Counted from the first letter of the stretch, positions 25,647 to 35,546 are shown. The stretch: 64,000 nucleotides of DNA from Portibacter marinus (GCF_021533195.1 NZ_JAJNKB010000001.1:744001-808000), one strand, 5' to 3'. Notes: generated by a model not told the origin, from the sequence alone. Made by a program: numbers and translations.

Positions 25647-28600
25647 ATGAAAAAATTATTACTTGTATTAATGATTATTGTTTTAGCAATAATCAAGAAT
25701 TTTGCTGCACATTTGACCAGTTCCATTCAGGTGACTGCCAGATGTAATGGCATGAACGAAGTTCCGGCTGTGACCACAGATGGTCAGGGACTTGCCGTTC
25801 TAACAGTTTCAAGAGATATGTTAACGGCCAAGATGATCTTTCAAGCCACGAACTTAACAGGGCCTATTACAGGTATCCATATTCATGATGGATCTAGTGA
25901 TGAAAACGGACCTGTTTTAGTAAATTTAACGCCTTTTCTTGATGGGCTTTCACTTGAGACAACTTTAAGTAATTCTTCATCCTTTAGCATTAAAAAACTA
26001 ATAGCAGGAGAATACTATTTGAATGTACATACAGAAGCTAATCCTGGCGGTGAAATAAGAGGTCAACTCAATACAGAAACTGACTTGCTTTTTTCAGGTA
26101 TTCTTTCGGGTTTAAACGAAGTTCCATCAGTAAGTACAGATGCCACAGGTTATGCCGCCCTGGCTCTTTCTTCTAGCGGAAATACTTACCAGCTAAACGC
26201 TGTATTTGAAGGCTTGTCAAGTCCTATTGTTGGAGCCCACTTACACATAGGTGAAGCTGGGACCAATGGAGGCGTTGCAGTCGATCTTTCAGCGAATATT
26301 CTGGATTCTACGATAGTGGTCGATTTTACGTCAGACGCTGAATTTGCTGCAGCACTTAAGGCAGGTCAAGTTTATTTAAATATCCATACGGTTCTTAATC
26401 CGGGAGGGGAGATCAGAGCTCAACTTGTGCAAAGATCAGTATTGTCTTTTGACGTTGCATTGAGTGGAGACAACGAAGTCCCTTCAGTAAGTTCTGCTTC
26501 CACTGGAATCATGACCTTTTCTCTGGATCTGGAAGCAAATATCTTGAGTTACACTGGATTTTTTAAATCAACTTCTTCAGCTGTAACGGGTGCACACATT
26601 CATTTAGGAGGAGCTAATGAAAATGGTCCGGTAGTGATCAACCTTTCCAATGATATCGATGGACAGTTCATAACTGGTAGTACTAATAAATTGACTTCAG
26701 CACTCTTAGATGCCATGCTGACTGGAGGCAGTTATGTAAATATTCATACGGAAGATTACCCATCCGGCGAGTTACGCGGTCAGATCACCAGATTACTTAG
26801 AGAAGGTTACGTTACGCATATTGATTCCACTCAATCGATATCTGGTACCAGCTCAACAGCTACAGGGGTTTCTATGATTTCCATAGATCGAAATCAAACC
26901 AATGGCCACTTTATGGCAGTAGTGAACGGAATTGCCGATGATTTTCAGGCCGCACATTTTCATGATGGAGGTCCCGGCGAAACAGGTGATGTCATTTTTG
27001 ATATTGGACCCTTTGTCATCGATGCTTCAGGAGCCTATGGTTATTGGGAAAATATGGGAGATGCCGCGGTTAAGTTTAGAACCAGTGGAGTATATATTAA
27101 TTTTCACACGACAGAATTCCCGGGTGGAGCTGTGAGAGGAGATTATAGTAGAGGTAGTTCTTTAAATGTAGGAACACCGGATTTTAATAGAGCGCAACTT
27201 TTTGTCAGTTCTAATACACAATGTCTGGTAGGCGCACTTGTCGCCGGATACAATGGTGAAAGTACACTGTATACTGCGCAAGTAGAAGCTATGGATGCAG
27301 ACGGAATTTATTTTGCCAATAAGTCCGACGCTTTATATCAGGTCAATAGATCTTCTAATCGAATCGATAAGTACGATAATGTTTTGGAAGCCATTTTCCA
27401 TGGTGAGACCGTCAGTAAGTCCCTTCATTCTAGTAGTGACTTTGTAAATGGTCGGGAATTAGCTGTAGGGTTTAATCAATTTATAGTAGCTCAAGATGCC
27501 AATGATTCAAATGACCAGACCAATGCTTTGTTCGTCTACGAAGAAGGAGAAGATACCATCAGTCTTGTCAAGCAAAATACTACAGATATTAACCTATGGG
27601 GTATCCAAATGGTCGATAGTACCTTATGGGCAATAGAAGACAATTCTTCTAATGTTGCCTACTATGAAAATTTCCTGGATCAACCTGAGGGAGAAATCAG
27701 TGCGACTGGAAAAGTAAGTGTTGAGAATTTAGTGAGAACACATGGCTTATTTTACGATGTACGAACAGACGTGATGTATTTAACAGATGTTGGAGAGGCA
27801 TCTTCTGCAGAAGATGGTGCCATCGTGATTGTTAATGAGTGGAGTGTTGCGATTGCGGATGATGTGATATCTGCAGATGAGCAAGTTAGAATTGAAGGTG
27901 CCAATACGGAACTTGGAAATCCCGTTGACATTGCATATGATATGGCTACGAATTTGATTTGGGTAGCAGAAAGAGCGAATGCAGGTGGTAAAATCTTAGC
28001 ATTCTCAGCCCCTTCAGAGGGAGGTGACATCACTCCAGATGAATCCATACCTTTTGCAGGAGCGTCAGCTGTCTATTTTAATTCGACAAGAAATGCAGGA
28101 GAATTTACACCTGTAGATCCAGGGTTCGATGGTCAACTGTTGTTTGCAGGTAGATTGTCCGGTAGCAATGAAGTACCAGAAGTGGAAAGTGATGCTGTAG
28201 GAGTCATTGGAATCAGAATGAATGAGGAGATGGATATGGCAAGTGTCAACCTGTCGATCAACGGTTTGGGAAGTACTTTTAGCGGAGTTCATCTTCACAA
28301 GGCTCCGGCGGGTGAGAACGGAGATGTCATCTTAAATCTTACGGACGCATTCGAAAACAATATTATAAGGACCGAGGCAACAATTGGCGATGACCTCCTA
28401 ACAGATATGTTGTCTGGTGATATTTATGTCAATGTGCATTCAGAATCTCAAGCTTCAGGAGAAATTAGAGCACAGGTGTTACTGGAAAAAGACAGAACTT
28501 TTGTCAACTGGATCAATGGCGATCAGGAAGTACCTGCTATCGACGGTGAAGCTAAAGGATTAGTCAGTGCTAATCTAACAGGAGTTTTGAATATGATGGA

Positions 28601-29858
28601 GATTAGAGCATTCTTTACCGATTTGACCGGTGATGTTACAGGAGCACATCTACATAATGCAGCTGCTGGAGAAAATGGTGGTGTCGTTTTAAATCTCACT
28701 GATTTTGTTTGTGAAAACAATAGAATCGAAGCAAACGTAGACGTCTCTCCGTTTATTGACGAATTGCTTGCCGGTAATATTTATCTGAATGTTCATACTG
28801 CTGAAAACCCCGGAGGTGAAATTAGAGCACAATTAACTGAGTGGACTGGAATTTCAGCCGATGGCTGGATAGCAGGAGAACAGAGTGTACCAATGGTTTT
28901 GTCTGCCGGTTTAGGGCTGGCAGCTGTAAATCTTAGTCCGGATAGGTCCACAATGACTGTTTGGGCAGTTAGTGATTACCTCAGCTCAGAGGTGCAGGCA
29001 GCTCATTTGCACATCGCTGACCAGGGAGAGAATGGAGGAGTTTGGATCAATTTAGCAGAAGGACTGAATGGAAGCGACATTGAATTGACAGTAACTGAAT
29101 TTGATGCCACTATGTTGAACGCCTTCTTAAAAGGTGATGTCTATCTAAACATCCACACACCTAACAATCCAGCAGGTGAGATCAGAGGACAATTATATCC
29201 TAATATCAGACAAGGTTATAACTTTGGGATTTGTCAGGAGCAGGAAGTTCATGATGTATTGGGAGCAGAAGAAGCAAATGGTGGCGGTATAGTGAGCATC
29301 GACCGAAACAACAGCAATCTCCACCTAATGACCGTAGTTTCAAATACTTCTGGTCCTGTTACGGGTGCCCATTTACACCAGGCACCAGAAGGTATGGACG
29401 GTGGTGTCATCCTGAACCTAACCAATTTGTATGAAAATGGAGGTATTTTTACTTACCAGGCAACTGAAAATTTTGCAAGTGAGATCGGAACGCCGATCCT
29501 GGACGGCAATGTTTATATTAATTATCACACAGAAGCTAATCCTAGTGGTGAGTTAAGAGGTCAAGTTGTAAATGACATCTCTTGTCCGATATCTACTTTT
29601 GTCTTCAATGAACAAAATATTAGTTTTAATGTTAATATATTCCCTAATCCGGCACAAGACTTTCTAAATGTAGAATGGGATGAAAAGGAAGGAGAAAATT
29701 TGAACTTAATCATTAGAAGTATAAATGGCCAGACACTGGTTCAGCAGAATCTTACTGGTAACAGAAGAGTCAACCTTGGCAGCTTAAATCCCGGAATGTA
29801 TATTCTGGAATTGAGAACTAAGGATGAAAGAGCTATTGCGAAATTCAGTAAGATGTAG
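25647..29858 (+). CDS. Giant secreted CHRD-repeat protein with T9SS sorting domain
   Basis: 1403 residues from the ATG at 25647 (an in-frame GTG lies 13 codons upstream; the MKKLLLVLM signal peptide fits the ATG). Eight CHRD-like units, each with a NEVP-type opening, a GAHLH core and a closing NPGGEIRGQL-type motif, are arranged as four (about 25716-27150), then a non-CHRD region of propeller-like character (27180-28080; WGIQMVDSTLWAIEDN, DIAYDMATNLIWVAERA), then four more (about 28130-29580). A C-terminal domain with NIFPNPAQDFLNVEW is a type IX sorting signal. CHRD domains were defined in chordin; bacterial ones have no settled role. Expected on the cell surface or released. Confidence 0.88.
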   Translation: MKKLLLVLMIIVLAIIKNFAAHLTSSIQVTARCNGMNEVPAVTTDGQGLAVLTVSRDMLTAKMIFQATNLTGPITGIHIHDGSSDENGPVLVNLTPFLDGLSLETTLSNSSSFSIKKLIAGEYYLNVHTEANPGGEIRGQLNTETDLLFSGILSGLNEVPSVSTDATGYAALALSSSGNTYQLNAVFEGLSSPIVGAHLHIGEAGTNGGVAVDLSANILDSTIVVDFTSDAEFAAALKAGQVYLNIHTVLNPGGEIRAQLVQRSVLSFDVALSGDNEVPSVSSASTGIMTFSLDLEANILSYTGFFKSTSSAVTGAHIHLGGANENGPVVINLSNDIDGQFITGSTNKLTSALLDAMLTGGSYVNIHTEDYPSGELRGQITRLLREGYVTHIDSTQSISGTSSTATGVSMISIDRNQTNGHFMAVVNGIADDFQAAHFHDGGPGETGDVIFDIGPFVIDASGAYGYWENMGDAAVKFRTSGVYINFHTTEFPGGAVRGDYSRGSSLNVGTPDFNRAQLFVSSNTQCLVGALVAGYNGESTLYTAQVEAMDADGIYFANKSDALYQVNRSSNRIDKYDNVLEAIFHGETVSKSLHSSSDFVNGRELAVGFNQFIVAQDANDSNDQTNALFVYEEGEDTISLVKQNTTDINLWGIQMVDSTLWAIEDNSSNVAYYENFLDQPEGEISATGKVSVENLVRTHGLFYDVRTDVMYLTDVGEASSAEDGAIVIVNEWSVAIADDVISADEQVRIEGANTELGNPVDIAYDMATNLIWVAERANAGGKILAFSAPSEGGDITPDESIPFAGASAVYFNSTRNAGEFTPVDPGFDGQLLFAGRLSGSNEVPEVESDAVGVIGIRMNEEMDMASVNLSINGLGSTFSGVHLHKAPAGENGDVILNLTDAFENNIIRTEATIGDDLLTDMLSGDIYVNVHSESQASGEIRAQVLLEKDRTFVNWINGDQEVPAIDGEAKGLVSANLTGVLNMMEIRAFFTDLTGDVTGAHLHNAAAGENGGVVLNLTDFVCENNRIEANVDVSPFIDELLAGNIYLNVHTAENPGGEIRAQLTEWTGISADGWIAGEQSVPMVLSAGLGLAAVNLSPDRSTMTVWAVSDYLSSEVQAAHLHIADQGENGGVWINLAEGLNGSDIELTVTEFDATMLNAFLKGDVYLNIHTPNNPAGEIRGQLYPNIRQGYNFGICQEQEVHDVLGAEEANGGGIVSIDRNNSNLHLMTVVSNTSGPVTGAHLHQAPEGMDGGVILNLTNLYENGGIFTYQATENFASEIGTPILDGNVYINYHTEANPSGELRGQVVNDISCPISTFVFNEQNISFNVNIFPNPAQDFLNVEWDEKEGENLNLIIRSINGQTLVQQNLTGNRRVNLGSLNPGMYILELRTKDERAIAKFSKM

Positions 29859-29883
29859 TTTTAAAATAGTTTAATTGATAGTG

Positions 29884-29916
29884 GACCCATCGGATGAATT
29901 CCGGTGGGTCTTTTTT
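29884..29916 (+). terminator. Strong Rho-independent terminator after the CHRD gene
   Basis: An 11-bp stem, GACCCATCGGA (29884-29894) with TCCGGTGGGTC (29900-29910), tolerating one G-T pair, has a 5-base loop and six T residues after it. It ends the CHRD transcript 8 bp before the stop of the converging gene. Confidence 0.9.
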
Positions 29917-29923
29917 ATGTTTA

Positions 29924-31282
29924 CTAGTAGTACATGCCGAACAGAATCATCATCTCATCTTCGCTGAGCAGTCCAAACTGGATATCCGAATTGGATTCAT
30001 TGAAATAGGTAGCTTCACACTGTAAACCTTGGCCTTGATTGAGGACTAACGGGGGATCAAACTCTATTAAAGGAGGATGTTCCCAATCATTGGTGTAATA
30101 AACCAATTCTCCTTCTCTGGAACCGCCTTTAATATAAACACGGAACTCCTCCATTCTTTTATGGGCATGTGACCAAAGGTTCAACACATTGATTCTTTTG
30201 TTAAAATCATAAGTTTTGGTGATGGTGGTTTTTTTGTTTGCCGGCAAATTAAAATCAGTGTTGTTGAGAAATAAATTATCAGCGATATGCGTCACCTTAT
30301 CCTTAGAAACCGTATGAATATTGGCATATATTTCTCCTTCATATGGTTCATTTGAGTAATTGACATAATGTGCATTCAGATCTAAGCCCTGATTTGCTTC
30401 AATTCTCAATGCAACTCCTTCCGGCAAACTGTAGTCTGTTCGTGGCCATTGGGTTCCCCAGACAAAGATTTGATCTTCAACGGAGCGATAGGTCTCGAAT
30501 ATCGGTGCTCCCTGTGGAGTCCTAAAATCTCTATATTCAAAAGGTGCGGGTCGCTCAGCATCCTCTGCAAACTTGTAAAATATGAAATGGTGACTTCCAC
30601 TTCTCATACTGGATTCAAAACGTGTAGCATAGATTTCCTCACTATTTTGCAGGGGCCAATAATAAAAGAATTCACGCTCATTGTTGGGATGAACCGTAAA
30701 AGGTCCAAGGTGAAATGAGAGTCCGCTTTGAGGTTCGGAAAGTTCCACAAATTCATTGTCTATGGGATCAAATCTGGTACTATCATTCAGCAGTTCTACA
30801 TCGGCAACAAAGCCATCTTCAGGAGCGCCTTCCACAATCCATTTTCTAATGTACTCCAACTCGCCATTGGTTAAAGGCTTACTGCCTAGCGGCATTAAAC
30901 TACCATACCCTGGATGATCGTTATATAAATGTTCATAGTCCAACACATTAATCTTTTCCCAAAGAAAACTTTTGGCTAATGAAGGCAAACCTTCTGTACC
31001 CAATAGCTCCAATCCATCATTCAGGGCCGCTCGATTTTTCGGATCGCGGCCTACCAATTGATCGTATGCAACGTCGGCGGTGAGGACCAGACCAGATTCT
31101 TTGGCAAAACTGGTTCCTGCGGAATGGCAATCCACACAATTAGGCTCCAGAATTTGTTGTTGGATGACTTGCCAGGAAGATTGTGGTTCTAATGGCTCTT
31201 CATTAATAGGTCCTATATCTGATTGACAGGCACTAACCAATGCCATCATCGCCACTAAAAATAGATTTCTGTATCCTGTCAT
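29924..31282 (-). CDS. Cytochrome c domain fused to PHM-like copper type II monooxygenase
   Basis: 452-residue predicted lipoprotein (lipobox VSAC, Cys19). Residues 35-155 hold one c-type heme site, C49-VD-C52-H53, with M130 in YGSLMPLGSKPL as a likely axial ligand. Residues about 185-452 match the two-domain fold of peptidylglycine and dopamine monooxygenases, with all six copper ligand positions recognisable: H231-H232 (GSHHFIFYK), H305 (NAHYVNYS), H372 and H374 (WSHAHKRM) and M444 or M445 (DEMMILFGM). Spacings (74, 67, 70) are close to those of rat PHM. Expected reaction: O2-dependent hydroxylation, with the heme possibly delivering electrons in place of ascorbate. Substrate unknown. Confidence 0.82.
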   Translation of the reverse strand: MTGYRNLFLVAMMALVSACQSDIGPINEEPLEPQSSWQVIQQQILEPNCVDCHSAGTSFAKESGLVLTADVAYDQLVGRDPKNRAALNDGLELLGTEGLPSLAKSFLWEKINVLDYEHLYNDHPGYGSLMPLGSKPLTNGELEYIRKWIVEGAPEDGFVADVELLNDSTRFDPIDNEFVELSEPQSGLSFHLGPFTVHPNNEREFFYYWPLQNSEEIYATRFESSMRSGSHHFIFYKFAEDAERPAPFEYRDFRTPQGAPIFETYRSVEDQIFVWGTQWPRTDYSLPEGVALRIEANQGLDLNAHYVNYSNEPYEGEIYANIHTVSKDKVTHIADNLFLNNTDFNLPANKKTTITKTYDFNKRINVLNLWSHAHKRMEEFRVYIKGGSREGELVYYTNDWEHPPLIEFDPPLVLNQGQGLQCEATYFNESNSDIQFGLLSEDEMMILFGMYY

Positions 31283-31369
31283 GTCCTGCTAACTTGTTTG
31301 AAATTGTGCCATTACAATAACGCACTAATATAAATATTTGTACTTTGGTTCTATCAAAATCAGAACAAA

Positions 31370-32674
31370 ATGGAAATTGCAATGGTGCTGGGAGGCATTC
31401 TTGTACTTGTTTTATTAATCAGTGTTCTCAAACTCAATGCTTTTCTCTCATTCATTATTGTTTCACTTGGCTTAGGGCTGGCATTTGGTATTCCTGCCGA
31501 CGAGGTGAGTAAAGCTGTCCAAAGGGGGATTGGAAATACCCTCGGTTTTTTAGCCATTATTCTTGGGTGTGGAGCAATGCTGGGAAAATTGGTTGCTGAT
31601 TCTGGTGCAGCGCAACGTATTGCTGATTCCATGATCAAAGTTTTTCCGAGCCGCTATGTACAATGGGCAGTGGTCATCACAGGCTTTATTGTGGGTATTC
31701 CCATGTTTTATTCTGTAGGTTTTGTCATTCTATTGCCATTGGTATTTACGGTCGCTGCCAGAACCGAATTGCCACTCTTATACATAGGTCTGCCCATGTT
31801 ATCGGCACTTTCTGTGACACACGGTTATCTGCCGCCCCACCCTGCACCTTCAGCATTGGTGGAAGCATTTGGAGCAGATATGGGAAAGACTTTAATTTAT
31901 GGATTAATCGTCGCGGTTCCAGCAATCATTCTAGGTGGTCCGGTGTTTGGAAGTACTTTGAAAAAATACAGACCAAAACCTTTGAAATCATTGTTCAGCG
32001 GAAAACGATTTGAAGATGATGAGATGCCTTCGCTGTTCGTTAGTATTTTCACTGCATTGTTACCCGTTTTATTAATTGCAGGAGCAGCATTGCTAGAAAT
32101 TATCTTTGGAGAACATCCCGTTTTAACTTTTGTAGGTGATCCTGTGATTGCAATGGTATTGACCATTCTATTTGCCATCTTTAGTTTGGGAGTGGGTAGA
32201 GGTAAGTCAATGTTTGAAGTGGGTGAATCCCTTCTCAAGGCGGTCAAAGACATTGCCATGATTCTTTTCATCATAGCTGGAGCTGGAGCACTTAAAGAAA
32301 TTTTGGTTGTGAGTGAGGTCAGTTTATTGATCGGTCAATTGCTGGAGGGTGTTCAAGTCTCTCCATTGATACTTGCATGGGGAATAGCTTCAGTCATTCG
32401 GTTTTGCGTTGGATCAGCAACAGTTGCAGGCCTGACAGCTGCTGGCATAGTCGCTCCTTTGATTTCTTTGACGGGGGCGAATCCAGCCTTGATGGTTTTG
32501 GCCACAGGTGCAGGAAGCCTCATGTTTTCACATGTCAATGATACTGGTTTCTGGTTGTTTAAAGAATATTTCAACATGTCGGTCAAGGATACCTTGAAAA
32601 CGTGGAGTGTGATGGAAATCATCGTGTCTGTAACAGGCTTACTAGGTGTCCTTTTCTTGGAATTATTGCTTTAG
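31370..32674 (+). CDS. GntP-family permease (gluconate/D-serine type)
   Basis: 434 residues, 12-14 membrane segments, typical GntP length. Family features: LGLAFGIPADEVSKAVQRGIGNTLG, seen as two adjoining motifs, HGYLPPHPAPSALV, AGAGALKEILV, CVGSATVAGLTAAGIVAP and the late SHVNDTGFWLFKEYFNM. GntP members import gluconate, and the DsdX branch imports D-serine by proton symport. The three downstream genes all concern PLP enzyme and D-amino-acid chemistry rather than sugar acids, so a D-serine or D-amino-acid substrate is the better guess. Confidence 0.85.
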   Translation: MEIAMVLGGILVLVLLISVLKLNAFLSFIIVSLGLGLAFGIPADEVSKAVQRGIGNTLGFLAIILGCGAMLGKLVADSGAAQRIADSMIKVFPSRYVQWAVVITGFIVGIPMFYSVGFVILLPLVFTVAARTELPLLYIGLPMLSALSVTHGYLPPHPAPSALVEAFGADMGKTLIYGLIVAVPAIILGGPVFGSTLKKYRPKPLKSLFSGKRFEDDEMPSLFVSIFTALLPVLLIAGAALLEIIFGEHPVLTFVGDPVIAMVLTILFAIFSLGVGRGKSMFEVGESLLKAVKDIAMILFIIAGAGALKEILVVSEVSLLIGQLLEGVQVSPLILAWGIASVIRFCVGSATVAGLTAAGIVAPLISLTGANPALMVLATGAGSLMFSHVNDTGFWLFKEYFNMSVKDTLKTWSVMEIIVSVTGLLGVLFLELLL

Positions 32675-32792
32675 TGTGGTGGGTAGGTTACTTGCAGATG
32701 AATCGTGGCAGACACAAAGCAGTTTGTAGATAAATCAAACATGCCCGATAAATACAATGAAAATTCAATAACTTACAACAACAAATAAAATC

Positions 32793-33254
32793 ATGAACCC
32801 ACAACAAAATTTCGAGAATCTCAATCTGGAACTTCCTCCACCACCTCAACCTATGGGGGTATACAAACCTTTTTTGATTGTTGGTAATATGGCGTATGTT
32901 TCAGGACATGGGACATTCAGAACGGACGGAACCCTAATCAAAGGACGTATCGGACAGGATTTGAATATTGAACAAGGTAAGCTAGCTGCTAAACAGGTAG
33001 GCCTCTCCATTATTTCAACGTTGCTTGATAACCTGGAAAGCTTAGATAGGATCGAAAGAGTCGTTAAGGTTCTTGGAATGGTCAATTGTACGCCAGAATT
33101 TGGCAAGCACCCTTACATCATCAATGGCTGTAGTGAGCTGTTTCGAAATATTTGGGGTCAAGAGCATGGCGTAGGAGTAAGATCAGCAGTAGGAATGGGT
33201 TCTCTTCCTGATAATATCCCAGTTGAAATCGAAGCCCAATTTTTACTGAAGTAA
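32793..33254 (+). CDS. RidA/YjgF-family enamine deaminase (long form)
   Basis: 153 residues. Signatures: YKPFLIVGNMAYVSGHGTF (split), GRIGQDLNIEQGKLAAKQVGL, the VRSAVGMGSLPDNIPVEIEA strand holding the conserved active-site Arg. RidA-type proteins hydrolyse reactive 2-aminoacrylate-like enamines released by PLP dehydratases acting on serine or threonine. Its place next to a DSD1-like PLP enzyme is the expected partnership: it would protect the cell from aminoacrylate. The long N-terminal variant differs slightly from E. coli RidA (128 residues). Confidence 0.9.
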   Translation: MNPQQNFENLNLELPPPPQPMGVYKPFLIVGNMAYVSGHGTFRTDGTLIKGRIGQDLNIEQGKLAAKQVGLSIISTLLDNLESLDRIERVVKVLGMVNCTPEFGKHPYIINGCSELFRNIWGQEHGVGVRSAVGMGSLPDNIPVEIEAQFLLK

Positions 33255-33291
33255 TTCTCAATGAAAGCATTTGATCCCAAGCTACAGTTCC

Positions 33292-33317
33292 GGAAACATC
33301 GCCATAAGGCTGTTTCC
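33292..33317 (+). terminator. Two-tier hairpin between RidA and DSD1-like genes
   Basis: GGAAAC (33292-33297) pairs with GTTTCC (33312-33317), and GCC-ATAA-GGC forms an inner stem. The following AAATAAAAA is not a T-run, so it is more likely a processing or attenuation structure than a terminator. Confidence 0.3.
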
Positions 33318-33359
33318 AAATAAAAATGATTAATTTACTGACAAAATAAGCGATATCCA

Positions 33360-34463
33360 TTGAGCAACTATTGGAACAAAATTGATTACTCGGAAATTGA
33401 CACCCCTGCTTTAATCGCAGATCGAGACATGGTCGAATACAATATTCAACAAGCCATCGTATACGCACAAGGAGTAGAACACTTTCGCCCTCACATTAAA
33501 ACACACAAAAGCCTGCAAGTAGCAAAGATGCAAATGGAAGCAGGCATTAACAAATTCAAATGCGCCACCATTGCCGAGGCTGAGATGCTAGGAATAGCCG
33601 GTGCTCCCGATGTACTCATCGCTTATGCTCTTCAAGGACCAAAAATTGGCCGATATCTCAATTTAATTGAGAAGTATCTCAATACTAATTTTTCTAGTGT
33701 GGTAGATGATTTCGAAAATGTACAAATTCTCAACGACACTTTTGCTTTGGCAGATGAAACTGCACAAGTCTATATCGACATCAATAATGGTCAAAATCGA
33801 ACAGGAATTAAGGTAAAGAGTGCATTTGAATTGGCAGAAACGGTCGAGGCCCTAGAAAACGTTGAACTGATGGGCATTCATTGCTACGATGGACATCTTC
33901 GAATGTCCAGCTTCGAAGAACGGATCAAAAAGGTTATGAAGTCTTTTGGACCAGTCGAGAAATTATTTGATCAGATTACAGAGTTGACAGGTCGCAAATT
34001 AAATATTATAGCTGGGGGAAGTCCCTCATTTACAGTCCATTCTAGGTTTCATGATGTGGAATGCAGCCCTGGTACCTGGATCTTTTGGGATCAACGATAT
34101 GCAGAGCACTATAAAGAGCAGGCATTTAATAAGGCAGCAATTTTAGCTACGAGAGTCATATCACAAATTGACAAATATCATTATTGCCTGGATCTTGGTC
34201 ATAAAAGTGTAGCCAGTGAAAATCCTTTTCCCCGGATCAAATTTACGGATAACCTGAAAGCAAAACAAGTCAGCCAATCTGAAGAACACCTGGTCATCAA
34301 ATGCAAAAAGAAGAACCAGTTACAAGTGGGTCAGGTTTTGACTGCATATCCTTATCACATTTGCCCTACCGTTGCCCTTTATGAACAGATCCACGTTGTT
34401 TCCGAAGGTAACTTTACAGATACCTGGGATGTTACTGCGCGAAAAAGAAAAATTACGGTGTAA
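33360..34463 (+). CDS. DSD1-type PLP enzyme (D-serine dehydratase / D-threonine aldolase family)
   Basis: 367 residues, alanine-racemase-like barrel. The start is TTG at 33360 (N-terminal DTPALIADRD motif follows). The PLP lysine is K47 in RPHIKTHKS. Near the C-terminus the HIC motif in YPYHICPTVALYEQ supplies the His and Cys that bind Zn in yeast/chicken D-serine dehydratase. Family enzymes either deaminate D-serine to pyruvate or cleave D-threonine and D-3-hydroxyaspartate-type substrates. The RidA neighbour favours a dehydratase. The stop is directly followed by the ATG of the dipeptidase gene. Confidence 0.85.
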   Translation: MSNYWNKIDYSEIDTPALIADRDMVEYNIQQAIVYAQGVEHFRPHIKTHKSLQVAKMQMEAGINKFKCATIAEAEMLGIAGAPDVLIAYALQGPKIGRYLNLIEKYLNTNFSSVVDDFENVQILNDTFALADETAQVYIDINNGQNRTGIKVKSAFELAETVEALENVELMGIHCYDGHLRMSSFEERIKKVMKSFGPVEKLFDQITELTGRKLNIIAGGSPSFTVHSRFHDVECSPGTWIFWDQRYAEHYKEQAFNKAAILATRVISQIDKYHYCLDLGHKSVASENPFPRIKFTDNLKAKQVSQSEEHLVIKCKKKNQLQVGQVLTAYPYHICPTVALYEQIHVVSEGNFTDTWDVTARKRKITV

Positions 34464-35546
34464 ATGGCGAGTCAGCTGATCATCGATGGGCATCTCGACC
34501 TCAGCATGAACGCTATGCAGTGGAATCGTGATTTGAGAATGCCCATTGACAGGATCAGACTGCTTGAAGAAGATCAAAGTGATAAGCCCGATCGAGGAAA
34601 TGGTGTTGTTTCATTTTCTGAAATGCGAAGAGGTAACATTTTCTTCTGTATAGCGACTTTAATTGCCCGGTATGCGAAGCCTTCACACCCTCTGGGTGGT
34701 TGGAATTCTCCAGAGCAGGCCTGGGCGACTGTTCAAGGCCAGATAGCCTGGTATCTTGAAATGGAACGACAAGGAGAGCTGAAGCAAATTAAATCCTATG
34801 AAGATTTTCAGACCTTTATGAGTCATCGGGATCAGGGAAGCATCGGATATCTTATGTCCCTTGAAGGAGCAGATTCCATAGTAGACTTCGATCACTTATA
34901 CCAACTTCATGACCAGGGGCTCAGAGCTATAGGACCCGCTCACTATGGTCCTGGTACTTATGCATACGGAACTAACAGTGAGGGAAGTATCGGTCACAAG
35001 GGTCGGGAACTACTGAAAAAAATGGACGAGCTAAAGATCGTGTTGGATGTTACCCATCTTTGTGATACCAGTTTTTGGGAATCCTTGGATCATTATAACG
35101 GGGTGGTTTGGGCATCACATAGCAACACTAGATCTCTGGTTCCGCACAACCGCCAATTCTCTGATGAGCAGATTCGAGCCTTGATTGATCGTAATGCGGT
35201 CATCGGCCAGGTACTGGACGCTTGGATGATGGTACCAGATTGGACCCGTGGAGTTTCCACTCCTAAAAATACAAGCGTGACCTTAAGTGATATGATTGAC
35301 CACATGGACCATATTTGCCAAATAGCCGGTAATACAGATCATATTGCCATTGGCAGTGATCTGGATGGAGGGTTTGGGACAGAACAATGCCCTTCAGATA
35401 TCAACACTATTGCTGATCTCTCTAAAATTCCCACCTTGTTGGAAAACCGTGGGTATTCCCAGGACGACATTCAGAAAATAATGCATGGTAACTGGCAAAA
35501 AATTATAGGGAAAGCTTTAAAAGAGAGCTTTGATTCCATCACCTAA
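34464..35546 (+). CDS. Membrane-dipeptidase family M19 (renal dipeptidase-like)
   Basis: 360 residues. The Zn site is visible: H10 and D12 in IDGHLDLS, Glu in LMSLEGADSI, His in LDVTHLCDTSFWE and in VVWASHSNTRSL, and IGSDLDGGFG near the C-terminus. M19 enzymes hydrolyse dipeptides, notably with a D-residue at the C-terminal side. No signal peptide is present, so it acts in the cytosol. Abutting the DSD1-like gene with zero spacing, it probably releases D-serine or other D-amino acids from L,D-dipeptides for that enzyme. Confidence 0.9.
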   Translation: MASQLIIDGHLDLSMNAMQWNRDLRMPIDRIRLLEEDQSDKPDRGNGVVSFSEMRRGNIFFCIATLIARYAKPSHPLGGWNSPEQAWATVQGQIAWYLEMERQGELKQIKSYEDFQTFMSHRDQGSIGYLMSLEGADSIVDFDHLYQLHDQGLRAIGPAHYGPGTYAYGTNSEGSIGHKGRELLKKMDELKIVLDVTHLCDTSFWESLDHYNGVVWASHSNTRSLVPHNRQFSDEQIRALIDRNAVIGQVLDAWMMVPDWTRGVSTPKNTSVTLSDMIDHMDHICQIAGNTDHIAIGSDLDGGFGTEQCPSDINTIADLSKIPTLLENRGYSQDDIQKIMHGNWQKIIGKALKESFDSIT

